A stretch of 64,000 bases of DNA from Geothrix terrae (lineage in GTDB: Bacteria > Acidobacteriota > Holophagae > Holophagales > Holophagaceae): positions 124,001-188,000 of the forward strand of contig NZ_JAKZLA010000005.1 of assembly GCF_022808775.1 (NCBI RefSeq), given 5' to 3'. The notes under the pieces were generated by a model, which saw only the letters and a program-made list of their open reading frames with translations, was not told the DNA's origin and made no database searches. Below are positions 7,446 through 16,111 of the stretch, in pieces (position 1 is the stretch's first letter; each line of letters starts with the position of its first letter). A program made the position numbers and the translations under genes.

Positions 7446-9485
7446 CTAGGCGGGAGTCTTGGCCTGCTTCCGCGCCTCCACCACCTTGTCGGCGTCCCGG
7501 CCCACCAGTTCCTGCAGGTGGTGGAAGGACCAGGTGAAGGAGCCGACACCCATGGTGAGACTGCGGAGCTCCACGATGACGTCGCTCATCTCGGCCTGCG
7601 GGATGTAGGCGGAGACCACGTCCCAGCCCTTCCATCCGGGCTTGGCGTCGAAGCCGAGGACTTGGCCTCCACGCCTTCCGGTCACCAGCCGCTGGGCCTT
7701 GGGCGTGTACTCGCTGGGGACGCTGATGTGGACCTCGGAGATGGGCTCCAGCAGCACGGGATGGCAGACGGGGGCGGCCTCGGTCATGCCGATGCGGGCG
7801 GCGGTCTTGAAGGCCATGTCGGAGCTGTCCACGGTGTGGTAGCTGCCGTCCACCAGGGCCACGTGGATGTCCACGACGGGGAAGCCCAAGGGGCCGCGCT
7901 TCATCCAGTCCACGACGCCGTGCTCGATGGCGCCGAAGAAGTTCTTGGGCACCACACCGCCGACGATGCGCTCCTCGAACTGGAAGCCGGTGCCACGCGG
8001 CAGGGGCTTGACCTCGAACCACACGTCGCCGAACTGGCCGTGGCCGCCGGTCTGGTGCTTGTGGCGCCCGTGGACCTTCGCGGCCTTCGTGAAGGTCTCG
8101 CGGTAGGGGACCATGGGCGGGTGGTGCTGCACATCCAGGCCGAAGCGGCTCTTGAGGCGGTCCAGGGCGCACTTGAGATGGACCTCGCCCTGACCCCAGA
8201 GGATGCGCTCCTGGGTCTCGGCGTTCTGCTCCACCTGGAGGGAGGCATCCTCTTCGCAGAGCTTCTGGAGGGCCAGCGACAGCTTCACGTCGTCGCCGCT
8301 CTTGGTGGTATGCAGGCTGAGGGCCAGCATGGGCTGGAGGGGCTCCGGCCAATCCAGGGCCACCTTCGCGGCAGGCGTCAAAGCTTCGCTCGTGCGGACC
8401 TCGTCCATGCGGCCCAGTGCCACCACCTCGCCGGCGGAGGCTTTCGTCTGCTTGATCTGCTGGGAGCCGAAGAGCTTGTTGATGCCGCTCACGCGGTTGC
8501 CCGCCAGGATGGCGCCGTCGGCCACTTCGCCGCGCCACACGCGGGAGATGCTCAGCTTGCCCACATGCTGGGCGTGAACGCTCTTGAACACCTGCACCAG
8601 CGTGTCCTTGCCTTCGGGAATGCCCAGTCGGGCCGCCGTGGCCTCCACCCGGGGAGCCTCCTCGCACAGGGCCTGGAAAAGGCGGCGCACACCCGCATCC
8701 TTGTCGGCGGAACCAAAATAAACCGGCACCAGCAGGTCGTCCCGCACATCCTTGGCCAGGTCCTCGGAGACTTCCTCCAGCGAAGGCACCACGTCGCCCA
8801 GCAGCTCCTCCATGAGGTGGTCGTCGAAGTCGGCGAGCTTCTCCAGCATGATCTGGCGGGTCTCGTGTTCCTCGGGCAGCACGGATTCGGGCATCTGCTT
8901 GAGGTCGGCATCCTTGCCCGCTTCGTACTTGTAGGCGTGCTCGCTGATGAGGTCCACATAGCCGGTGACCTGGTCGCCCTCCTTGATGGGGATCTCCACC
9001 AGCACCAGCGGGCGCTCGGAGATCTGCTGGAGCGCGTTGAGCACGTCCTTCAGCTTCCCGGCGCTGCCCGCCGCCTCCAGCTTGTTGATGAACATCACGT
9101 GGGGGATCTTGTGGTCATCGAGGAACTTCAAGGCGGGGGCGGCCATGAGGGCGCGGGCCGGATCGGGGTCGCACACCACCACGGCGATGTCCGCCGCCAT
9201 GAGGGCGTGCACCGCCTCCTGGCGGAACTCGACAGAGCCAGGGCAGTCGATGAGAGTCCAGGCCTCGCCCTGGTACTCGCAGGAGGCCAGGCTGGCCTCG
9301 ACGCTCATCTGGCGGGCCTTGGCTTCCATGGAGGCATCGCCGACGGTGGTCCCCTCCTTGACGGAGCCCTTGCGCGGCAGGGCGCCCGCCACGAAGAGGA
9401 GGCTCTCCATCAAGGAGGTCTTTCCGGAGAGGTAGGGGCCCACGATGGCCGCTACGCGTGGAGTTGACTGGGAATTGCCGCTCAC
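7446..9485 (-). CDS. EF-G-like translational GTPase (EF-G paralogue)
   Basis: The 679-residue protein has the whole elongation factor G layout: an N-terminal GTPase, domain II near 300-390, and C-terminal domains with VPYRETFTKAAKVHGRHKHQ and the domain V ending. The P-loop GPYLSGKT (16-23) is intact. The switch II motif reads DCPG (80-83), the guanine-specificity motif is NKLE (134-137) rather than NKxD, and the switch I region lacks the usual RGITI. This matches the EF-G2-like paralogues of Thermus, actinobacteria and acidobacteria, not housekeeping FusA. GTG at 9485 is chosen because AGGAGG stands four bases upstream. No rpsL/rpsG/tuf neighbours are present. Exact role in translation is unknown. 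Confidence 0.88.
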   Translation of the reverse strand: MSGNSQSTPRVAAIVGPYLSGKTSLMESLLFVAGALPRKGSVKEGTTVGDASMEAKARQMSVEASLASCEYQGEAWTLIDCPGSVEFRQEAVHALMAADIAVVVCDPDPARALMAAPALKFLDDHKIPHVMFINKLEAAGSAGKLKDVLNALQQISERPLVLVEIPIKEGDQVTGYVDLISEHAYKYEAGKDADLKQMPESVLPEEHETRQIMLEKLADFDDHLMEELLGDVVPSLEEVSEDLAKDVRDDLLVPVYFGSADKDAGVRRLFQALCEEAPRVEATAARLGIPEGKDTLVQVFKSVHAQHVGKLSISRVWRGEVADGAILAGNRVSGINKLFGSQQIKQTKASAGEVVALGRMDEVRTSEALTPAAKVALDWPEPLQPMLALSLHTTKSGDDVKLSLALQKLCEEDASLQVEQNAETQERILWGQGEVHLKCALDRLKSRFGLDVQHHPPMVPYRETFTKAAKVHGRHKHQTGGHGQFGDVWFEVKPLPRGTGFQFEERIVGGVVPKNFFGAIEHGVVDWMKRGPLGFPVVDIHVALVDGSYHTVDSSDMAFKTAARIGMTEAAPVCHPVLLEPISEVHISVPSEYTPKAQRLVTGRRGGQVLGFDAKPGWKGWDVVSAYIPQAEMSDVIVELRSLTMGVGSFTWSFHHLQELVGRDADKVVEARKQAKTPA

Positions 9486-9558
9486 AGTGCCTCCTGATTG
9501 TGGGTGTTGGATATCGACCGCCCCAAGTGTTCCGACCTGCCTATGCGCTGGCAACCCC

Positions 9559-9587
9559 AAAAAAAGCCGCCCGGGAAAAGGCGGCTT
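9559..9587 (-). terminator. Terminator of the fadN-fadA operon
   Basis: On the minus strand AAGCCGCC (9587-9580) pairs with GGCGGCTT (9571-9564) over an 8-base loop, and five further T follow, giving a run of seven. It lies 27 bases beyond the fadN stop, in the usual form of a rho-independent terminator. Confidence 0.85.
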
Positions 9588-9613
9588 AAGTCACAACATG
9601 GCGGGAGTTCCGT

Positions 9614-11977
9614 TCAGTTCCGGAGGGGCTTCCCCGTTTTGAGGATGGCGTCCATGCGGGCCTGGGTCTTCTCGTAGCTGCAGAGGCGGGCGAAGGCCTG
9701 CCGCTCCAGCTCGAGGATGCGCTCCTCGGTGATCTCCTGGACAAGGCTCACGTCCCCGCCGCACAGGATGTTCGCCAGCTCGCCCATGATGACGGCATCG
9801 TGCTCGCTGGCCAGTCCCTGGAGCTGGAAGTCCTGGACGGCCAGCTTGAGGGCCTCGCTGCCGCCCCGGCCCGGCAGGCGCAGGGTGCGCTCCTTCACGG
9901 GCTGGAAGCCCGCGGCCATCTTCAGGACCTCCTGCTTGGCCTCATGGAGCAGGAAGGCCTTGTTCATCACGCGGCGGTCCGTGCGGCGCAGGTAGCCGTT
10001 GCGCTGGGCCTCGTCGAAGCTGGTGTTCACGTTGGCGGTCCCGATGAACTGGAAGGCGGCCTTCACCTTGGGCATGGGGCCCAGCTGGTTCTTCGCGGCC
10101 AGCGCGTCTTCCATCCGCAGCAGCATCTGGAGGCAGCCGCCGCCTGCCGGGATGACGCCCACGCCCACTTCCACCAGGCCGATGTAGAGCTCGGCGTGGC
10201 CCACGGCCCGCTGGCAGGCCATGGTCATCTCGCAGCCGCCCCCCAGGGCCAGGTTGAAGGGGGCCGCCACGGTCGGGAACGGCGCGTAGGTGAGCATGCG
10301 GCCGGCGTACTGCAGGCGCCGGGCCACTTCCTCGATCTGGTCGAACTGCTTGTCCTTGGCGGCGTTCAGCACCATCACCAGGTTGGCGCCGGCGCTGAAG
10401 TGCTGGCCCTGGTTGCCCACCACCAGGCCCTTGAACCGGCCTGGCACGTGCTTCTGGATGGTGTCCTCCATCAGCATGATGATGCCGTCGTCCAGGGCGT
10501 TCATCTTGCTGTGGAAGCTCAGGCAGGCCACATCGTCGCCCAGGTCGAAGAGCTGGCAGCTCCCGTTCTCGGCGATCACCTTGCCGCGGCCCTCCTCGCG
10601 CTTGAGGATGATCACGCGCTTGTCCTCGAGGATCGCGTCGTAGGCCAGGGTCTTGGGGTTGAGCTGGGCGACGGGGACACCGTGCTCCCAGCGGTAGAAG
10701 CTGGTGATGCCCTTGGCCAGCATCTGCTCCACAAGGGGCGGCACGGGCAGTTCCTCGAACGCCATGCGGGCCACGACCCGCTCGACGCCCAGGGTGTCCC
10801 AGGTCTCGAAGGGCCCCAGCTCGAAGGCGAAGCCGTTCTTGATGGCGCGATCCACGTTCAGGGGGCCGTCCGTCACTTCGCCCAGGCGGTTCACGGCGTA
10901 GATGAGGTTGGGCGCGATGCAGCGCCAGGCCAGGCGCCCGGCCTCGGTGTCGCTGGTGAGCAGCGTCTTCACCTTCTCGGCGGGGTCGTCGATGCCCTTC
11001 AGCTCCTTCAGGATCGGCCAGTCCCGCTTCACCTGGGGCACGTACTCGCGAGTGGCGGGGTCGAGCGCCAGGAAGGTCTTCTTGCCCTTGGCGTCCTTCG
11101 GGCCTTTCTTGAAGAAGCCCTGCTTCGTCTTGTTGCCCAGGAGCTTGTTGTCCAGCATGTACTGCAGGAACTCCGGGAACTTGAAGACGTCGCGGACCTC
11201 ATCGTTGGGGCACAGGTCGTAGACGTTCTTGGCCGTGGCGGCCAGGATGTCCACCCCCGCCAGATCCGCCGTGCGGAAGGCGGCGCTCTTCGCCCGGGCG
11301 GCGGCATCGCCCAGCACCGAGTCCAGCACCTCGAAGGGGATCTCCTCCTTCAGGGCCAGCTGCAGGGTGGCCATGATGCTGTGGATGCCGATCCGGTTGC
11401 CGATGAAGGTGGGGCTGTCGAAGGCCGGTACCACTTCCTTGCCGAGAGCCTCCTCGAGCCAGGTGCGGAAGGCCAGGGCCTCCTTCTCGTCCACCTCGGG
11501 GCCCTTCACGAACTCCAGCAGGCGCAGGTACCGCACCGGGTTGAAGAAGTGGGTGATGACGAAGTGCTTGCGGAAGGCGTCGCTGCGGCCCTCCACCAGG
11601 AGCTTGAGGGGAATGCCCGAGGTGTTCGAGCTGACCCAGGCGCCGGTCTTGAGCTTGGGTTCCAGACGGCCGTACAGCTCCCGCTTGATGGCCAGGTCCT
11701 CCTTGACCACCTCCACCACCCAGTCGCAGTCCGACAGGCGGTCGAGGTGGTCGCGCAGGTTGCCCGGCCGGATCTTCTTGAGGAACGAGGCGTGCATGGC
11801 CAGGGCGGGCTTGGACTTCGCGAGGGCCGCCAGGGCCCCTTCCGCCAGCTTGTCCGGCGCCGCGTCGTCGATGACGATGTCCAGCAGCTCCACCTGGCAG
11901 CCCGCGGATGCGACGTGCGCCGCGATGCCCGAGCCCATCACGCCGGACCCGAGGACTCCGATCTTCTTGATGTTCAT
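9614..11977 (-). CDS. fadN: 3-hydroxyacyl-CoA dehydrogenase / enoyl-CoA hydratase (FadN type)
   Basis: This is a bifunctional fatty acid beta-oxidation enzyme of 787 residues. An NAD-binding domain with GVLGSGVMGSG opens the protein, followed by the dehydrogenase signature around ITHFFNPVRYLRLLEF. The crotonase domain comes last (about 500-690), with GNQGQHFSAGANL and LGGGCEMTMACQRAVGHAEL. That order is the reverse of E. coli FadB and equals Bacillus FadN, also about 790 residues. ATG at 11977 has AGGAGG six bases upstream. It follows the thiolase gene by 34 bases on the same strand and ends at a terminator. An acyl-CoA dehydrogenase gene is not nearby. Confidence 0.92.
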   Translation of the reverse strand: MNIKKIGVLGSGVMGSGIAAHVASAGCQVELLDIVIDDAAPDKLAEGALAALAKSKPALAMHASFLKKIRPGNLRDHLDRLSDCDWVVEVVKEDLAIKRELYGRLEPKLKTGAWVSSNTSGIPLKLLVEGRSDAFRKHFVITHFFNPVRYLRLLEFVKGPEVDEKEALAFRTWLEEALGKEVVPAFDSPTFIGNRIGIHSIMATLQLALKEEIPFEVLDSVLGDAAARAKSAAFRTADLAGVDILAATAKNVYDLCPNDEVRDVFKFPEFLQYMLDNKLLGNKTKQGFFKKGPKDAKGKKTFLALDPATREYVPQVKRDWPILKELKGIDDPAEKVKTLLTSDTEAGRLAWRCIAPNLIYAVNRLGEVTDGPLNVDRAIKNGFAFELGPFETWDTLGVERVVARMAFEELPVPPLVEQMLAKGITSFYRWEHGVPVAQLNPKTLAYDAILEDKRVIILKREEGRGKVIAENGSCQLFDLGDDVACLSFHSKMNALDDGIIMLMEDTIQKHVPGRFKGLVVGNQGQHFSAGANLVMVLNAAKDKQFDQIEEVARRLQYAGRMLTYAPFPTVAAPFNLALGGGCEMTMACQRAVGHAELYIGLVEVGVGVIPAGGGCLQMLLRMEDALAAKNQLGPMPKVKAAFQFIGTANVNTSFDEAQRNGYLRRTDRRVMNKAFLLHEAKQEVLKMAAGFQPVKERTLRLPGRGGSEALKLAVQDFQLQGLASEHDAVIMGELANILCGGDVSLVQEITEERILELERQAFARLCSYEKTQARMDAILKTGKPLRN

Positions 11978-12011
11978 GTCCAACCTCCTGATGTCGATTC
12001 GCGTGGTTGGA

Positions 12012-13160
12012 TCAGAGCTTCTCGATGATGGACGCGATGCCCTGGCCGCCGCCGATGCACATGGTGGCGATGCCGTACTTCCCGCCATCGGTCTCGAGGC
12101 GGTTCAGCAGGGTCGTCAGGATGCGCGCGCCGCTGGCGCCGAGGGGGTGGCCCACGGCGATGGCGCCGCCCCAGGCATTCACCTTCTTGGGGTCGTAGCC
12201 GCCCTCGCGGATCACCGCCAGGCTCTGGGCGGCGAAGGCCTCGTTCAACTCCATGGCGTCGATCTGATCGAGCTTGAGGCCGAAGCGGTCCAGCACCTTC
12301 TTCACGGCGGGCACCGGGCCGATGCCCATGCGGTCCGGCTCCACGCCGGCCACGGCCCCGCCGATGATGCGGGCGCGGGCCTTGAGGCCCAGGGACTTCG
12401 CCAGCCCCTCCTCCATCACCAGCAGGAAGGCCGCGCCGTCCGTGACGGGGGAGCTGTTGCCCGCGGTGACGTCGCCGCCCGCCAGGAAGGCGGGCTTCAG
12501 CTCGCCCAGCTTCTCCAGGCTGGTGTCGGCGCGCACGCACTCGTCCTGCTGGAGCGTGACGGGCTTGCCGTCCAGGCCCTTGGTCTCGAAGCGGACGACC
12601 TCCCGCTCGAACTTCCCGGCCTTCCAGGCGGCCGCGGCCTTCTGGTGACTCTGATAGGAGAACTCGTCCTGCTCCTTGCGGCTGATCTTGTATTCCTTGG
12701 CCAGGTTCTCGGCCGTGATGCCCATGGAGCAGTAGGCCTCGGGGTAGTGCTCGGTGAGGTAGGGATCCACGCTGGGGTTGAAGCCCATCATGGGCACCTT
12801 GGACATGCTCTCCACGCCGCCGGTGAGGAAGAGGTCGCCCTGGTTCGCCATGATGGCCCGGGCGGCCATGAGCATGGTCTCCTGGCTGCTGCCGCAGAAG
12901 CGATTGACCGTGGCGGCGCCGGCGGTGATGGGCAGCCCCGCCCGGAAGCAGATGAGACGGGCCAGGTTCATGCCCTGCTCGCCCTCGGGCATGGCACAGC
13001 CCACCAGCACGTCCTCCAGGCCCGACCAGTCCTTCAGCAGGGGCTTGATGGCTTCAATGACCACCGACCCGAGCTGCTCGGGTCGGGTGGCGGCGTAGGC
13101 GCCCTTGACGCCCCGGCCGATGGGCGTGCGCTTGGCTTCGACGATGACTGCGGATCGCAT
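12012..13160 (-). CDS. fadA: Acetyl-CoA acyltransferase (thiolase)
   Basis: Thiolase performs the last beta-oxidation step, splitting 3-ketoacyl-CoA with CoA. The 382-residue protein has the acyl-carrying cysteine in VNRFCGSSQET (C89), the catalytic His in AVGHPLGASGAR and the second active cysteine in MCIGGGQG near the C-terminus. Length is normal. ATG at 13160 has GGAGG four bases upstream. It is first in a two-gene operon with fadN and supplies the complementary step. A biosynthetic acetoacetyl-CoA thiolase is less likely given its partner gene. Confidence 0.93.
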   Translation of the reverse strand: MRSAVIVEAKRTPIGRGVKGAYAATRPEQLGSVVIEAIKPLLKDWSGLEDVLVGCAMPEGEQGMNLARLICFRAGLPITAGAATVNRFCGSSQETMLMAARAIMANQGDLFLTGGVESMSKVPMMGFNPSVDPYLTEHYPEAYCSMGITAENLAKEYKISRKEQDEFSYQSHQKAAAAWKAGKFEREVVRFETKGLDGKPVTLQQDECVRADTSLEKLGELKPAFLAGGDVTAGNSSPVTDGAAFLLVMEEGLAKSLGLKARARIIGGAVAGVEPDRMGIGPVPAVKKVLDRFGLKLDQIDAMELNEAFAAQSLAVIREGGYDPKKVNAWGGAIAVGHPLGASGARILTTLLNRLETDGGKYGIATMCIGGGQGIASIIEKL

Positions 13161-13234
13161 GGAACCTCCGGATGGGGACTCTCTGAAGAGCTGGGTTTGG
13201 GTGAGCCTAGCAGCCATGTGCGCCAGAGAAAGCA

Positions 13235-13272
13235 CCTACCGTAGGTCGGGAATGGTCCTACCGTGGGTCGGG
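13235..13272. promoter_or_regulatory. Tandem 16-bp repeat, candidate operator for fadA-fadN
   Basis: CCTACCGTAGGTCGGG (13235-13250) recurs as CCTACCGTGGGTCGGG (13257-13272), 15 of 16 bases identical and 22 bases start to start, about two helical turns. The first copy includes the near-palindrome CCTACCGTAGG. It lies 75 bases before the fadA start and 139 before glgC, so either gene could be the target. FadR/PsrA-like TetR control of fad genes is known elsewhere; the binding protein here is not identified. Confidence 0.5.
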
Positions 13273-13410
13273 TGATGAGGGGGTCGCCAATCTCATCCCG
13301 TCTCCTTGACGGGGTTTGACGATGGACCGACCTTTTCCTGCCGCCGATCACTCGCCATGAGGGGGTCTGCCCCGCGATGGCTTGTGCAGGTTCGCTCCCG
13401 GGGAGGTTTC

Positions 13411-14670
13411 ATGCCCCTGAAGGAGTCGTACCTCAGCCCCCGCCGCATCCTGACCGTGATTCTGGCCGGCGGGAGGGGGCGGCGCCTCCACGACCTCACG
13501 GACTGGCTCTCCAAGCCCGGTCTCGATTTCGGCGGCCGGTTCAAGATCATCGATTTCACCCTCTCGAACTGCGTCAACTCGGGCTTCCGGAAGATCGCCA
13601 TCCTCACGCAGTACAACTCCCACCGGCTGCTGGAGCACCTCCACTTCGCCTGGAGCTTCCTCCCGGGGTCCCTCCAGGAGTTCGTCCACATCTGGCCGGC
13701 CCAGCAGGACTTGTCCAAGGAGGCCTGGTACAACGGCACCGCGGACGCCGTCTTCCGGAACCTGGACAACATCCGCCGCTACGACCCCCTGCATGTCCTC
13801 ATCCTGGCGGGCGACCACGTCTACCGGATGGACTACAAGTACTTCCTGGCGGACCACCTGGACCACGACGCGGACCTGACCATCGCCTGCCTGCAGGTGC
13901 CACGCGTCTCGGCCAAGGGTTTCGGCATCGTCCAGGTGGACGATGCCGATCGGGTCCATGCCTTCGTCGAGAAGCCGGCGGAGCCGCCGTGCATCCCGCA
14001 CCACCCCTCCCATTGCCTCGCGAGCATGGGGATCTACCTGTTCAGGGCCCCCTTCCTCTTCGAGGAGCTGGAGCGTGATGCCCGGGAGGAGACCGGCCAC
14101 GACTTCGGCCACGATCTGATTCCGAGCCTCGTGAGCCGCGCAAAGGTGTTCGCCCACCGGTTCGAACGCAGCTGCGTGCCCAATGAGGCCAGCCCAGAGC
14201 CCTACTGGCGGGACGTGGGCACGGTGGATGCCTACTGGGAGGCCAACATGGATCTCGTCTCCGTCCGTCCCGCCTTGAACCTGTACGATGCCTGCTGGCC
14301 CATCTTCACCCGCCAGGAGCAGCTGCCCCCGGCCAAGTTCGTCCTCAGCGGCGCCACCCGGCAGGGCTATGCCATCGGAAGCATGGTCTCCACCGGCTGC
14401 ATCATCTCCGGCGCCCATGTCCGCAACTCCCTGATCTCCACCCAGGTCCGGGTCCACTCGAACAGCCGCGTCGACGAATCCGTGATCCTCCCCTTGGCCG
14501 ACATCGGCCGCCGCGCGCATCTCAGGCGGGTGGTCGTCGACCGCGGCTGCCACATCCCGGCGGGTCTGACCGTCGGATTCGATCCTGAAGAGGATGGCCG
14601 CCGGTTCTACCGAACCCCCAACGGGGTCACGTTGATCTCCCAGGCGATGATCCAGCGGCTGGGGACCTGA
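13411..14670 (+). CDS. glgC: Glucose-1-phosphate adenylyltransferase
   Basis: GlgC makes ADP-glucose from ATP and glucose-1-phosphate, the committed step of glycogen synthesis. The 419-residue protein carries the nucleotide-binding loop LAGGRGRRL, the activator-site segment KPGLDFGGRFKIIDF, NGTADAVFRN, LAGDHVYRMD, the sugar-binding FVEKP and YWRDVGTVDAYWEANMDL. A left-handed beta-helix C-terminus follows. ATG at 13411 is chosen because GGGAGG precedes it by four bases; longer readings have no such site. glgA follows after three bases. Allosteric control is expected from the family, but the effector cannot be read from sequence. Confidence 0.96.
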   Translation: MPLKESYLSPRRILTVILAGGRGRRLHDLTDWLSKPGLDFGGRFKIIDFTLSNCVNSGFRKIAILTQYNSHRLLEHLHFAWSFLPGSLQEFVHIWPAQQDLSKEAWYNGTADAVFRNLDNIRRYDPLHVLILAGDHVYRMDYKYFLADHLDHDADLTIACLQVPRVSAKGFGIVQVDDADRVHAFVEKPAEPPCIPHHPSHCLASMGIYLFRAPFLFEELERDAREETGHDFGHDLIPSLVSRAKVFAHRFERSCVPNEASPEPYWRDVGTVDAYWEANMDLVSVRPALNLYDACWPIFTRQEQLPPAKFVLSGATRQGYAIGSMVSTGCIISGAHVRNSLISTQVRVHSNSRVDESVILPLADIGRRAHLRRVVVDRGCHIPAGLTVGFDPEEDGRRFYRTPNGVTLISQAMIQRLGT

Positions 14671-14673
14671 CGC

Positions 14674-16107
14674 ATGCGGATCCTCTTCTCTGGCACGGAA
14701 CTCTATCCCCACGTGACGGTCGGCGGGCTGGCGGACGTGATGGCCGCCCTCCCCTTGGCCCTGAGGGCCCGGGGCGCCGATCTGCGCCTGCTGCTCCCGG
14801 GATTCCCGGCCCTCCTCCAGGCGGCGGCCCCGCTGGCGCCGATCCGCCAGCTGCCGGACCTCATGGGCGGTGGCGGCGCGCGGCTGCTCCTCGGCCGCAC
14901 CCCCGCGGGCGTTCCCGTCTACCTGCTGGACCAGCCTGCCTTCTTCGGGAGCGGGCCTCCCTACGAGGATCGGACGGACACGCCCCGGCGGTTCGCGGCA
15001 CTGTCCTGGGTCGCGGCCCGGCTCGCGAAGGAGGGCGACGACGGCTGGTGCCCGGACATCCTGCACGTCCATGACTGGCCGGTCGCCCTCGCTCCGGCCT
15101 ACCTGGCCTTTGAATCCGGCCCCCGCCCCTCCGCCCTGCTCACGATCCACAACCTGGCCTACCAGGGCATCTTCCCGAAAACCCTCCTCCCGGACCTGCG
15201 GCTTCCCCCGGAACATTTCACTCCGGACGACCTGGAGTACTACGACCAGATCTGCTTCCTGAAAGCAGGACTGGTCCACGCCGACCGCATCGGCACCGTG
15301 AGCCCCACCTATGCCCGGGAGATCCAGGATCCGTCGAAGGGCGGGCTCCACGGCCTCCTCGCCTCGCGGGGGCGGGACCTGGTCGGCATCCTGAACGGCG
15401 TGGATGGCGGCGTGTGGACGCCCTCCGGAAACCTCCACCTGGCCTTCCCCTACGACCTGGACCGCCTGGACCGGCGGGCGCTCAACAAGGCGGCCCTCCA
15501 GCGGGAGCTGGGACTGCGGGAGGATCCGGATGCGCTCCTCCTCGCCATCGTGAGCCGCTTCGCACCCCAGAAGGGGCTCGACCTCGTGCTGGAGGCTCTG
15601 CCTCGCCTGGCGCGCCTCGGCGCCCAGCTGGCGGTCCTGGGCCAGGGAGACGGGGCGCTGGAGGCCGCTTTCCGCGCGGCGCCGCGTCGCTACCCAGGAC
15701 GCGTCGCAGCGCGCATCGGCTACGACACCGGCCTCTCCCACCGCTGCTACGGCGGCGCCGATGCGATCCTCGTCCCCAGCAGAGAGGAGCCCTGCGGCCT
15801 CACCCAGCTCTATGCCCAGGCCTATGGGGCCCTGCCCCTGGTGCGGCGCACCGGCGGCCTGGCCGACACCGTCCTGGATCCGGACGACTCGCGACCCGGA
15901 GGCCCTCCTGCGACGGGCTTCGTGTTCGAGGAGGCCACGGCCGGGGACCTGGGTGACGCCTTGGACCGGGCCTGCGCCCTGTACCGGAGCGACCCCGCCG
16001 CCTGGCGGACCATGCAGCGAGCGGCCATGGGCCAGGACAGGAGCTGGGACCGTCCGGCCCAGGCCTACCTCGATCTCTACGGAGAGATGGCGGCGCGGAG
16101 AGGCTGA
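14674..16107 (+). CDS. glgA: Glycogen synthase (ADP-glucose), GT5
   Basis: GlgA extends alpha-1,4-glucan from ADP-glucose. The 477-residue protein has the two-Rossmann GT5 form: an N-terminal domain with TELYPHVTVGGLADV, ILHVHDWPVALAPAYL and TIHNLAYQGIFP, and a C-terminal domain with VSRFAPQKGLDLV and SREEPCGLTQLYA (catalytic Glu). The usual N-terminal KTGGLADV reads TVGGLADV, so the lysine that contacts the ADP-glucose phosphates in E. coli GlgA is absent. Length and all other motifs are normal. It starts three bases after glgC and ends four bases before the convergent glgP. Confidence 0.93.
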   Translation: MRILFSGTELYPHVTVGGLADVMAALPLALRARGADLRLLLPGFPALLQAAAPLAPIRQLPDLMGGGGARLLLGRTPAGVPVYLLDQPAFFGSGPPYEDRTDTPRRFAALSWVAARLAKEGDDGWCPDILHVHDWPVALAPAYLAFESGPRPSALLTIHNLAYQGIFPKTLLPDLRLPPEHFTPDDLEYYDQICFLKAGLVHADRIGTVSPTYAREIQDPSKGGLHGLLASRGRDLVGILNGVDGGVWTPSGNLHLAFPYDLDRLDRRALNKAALQRELGLREDPDALLLAIVSRFAPQKGLDLVLEALPRLARLGAQLAVLGQGDGALEAAFRAAPRRYPGRVAARIGYDTGLSHRCYGGADAILVPSREEPCGLTQLYAQAYGALPLVRRTGGLADTVLDPDDSRPGGPPATGFVFEEATAGDLGDALDRACALYRSDPAAWRTMQRAAMGQDRSWDRPAQAYLDLYGEMAARRG

Positions 16108-16111
16108 TCCC

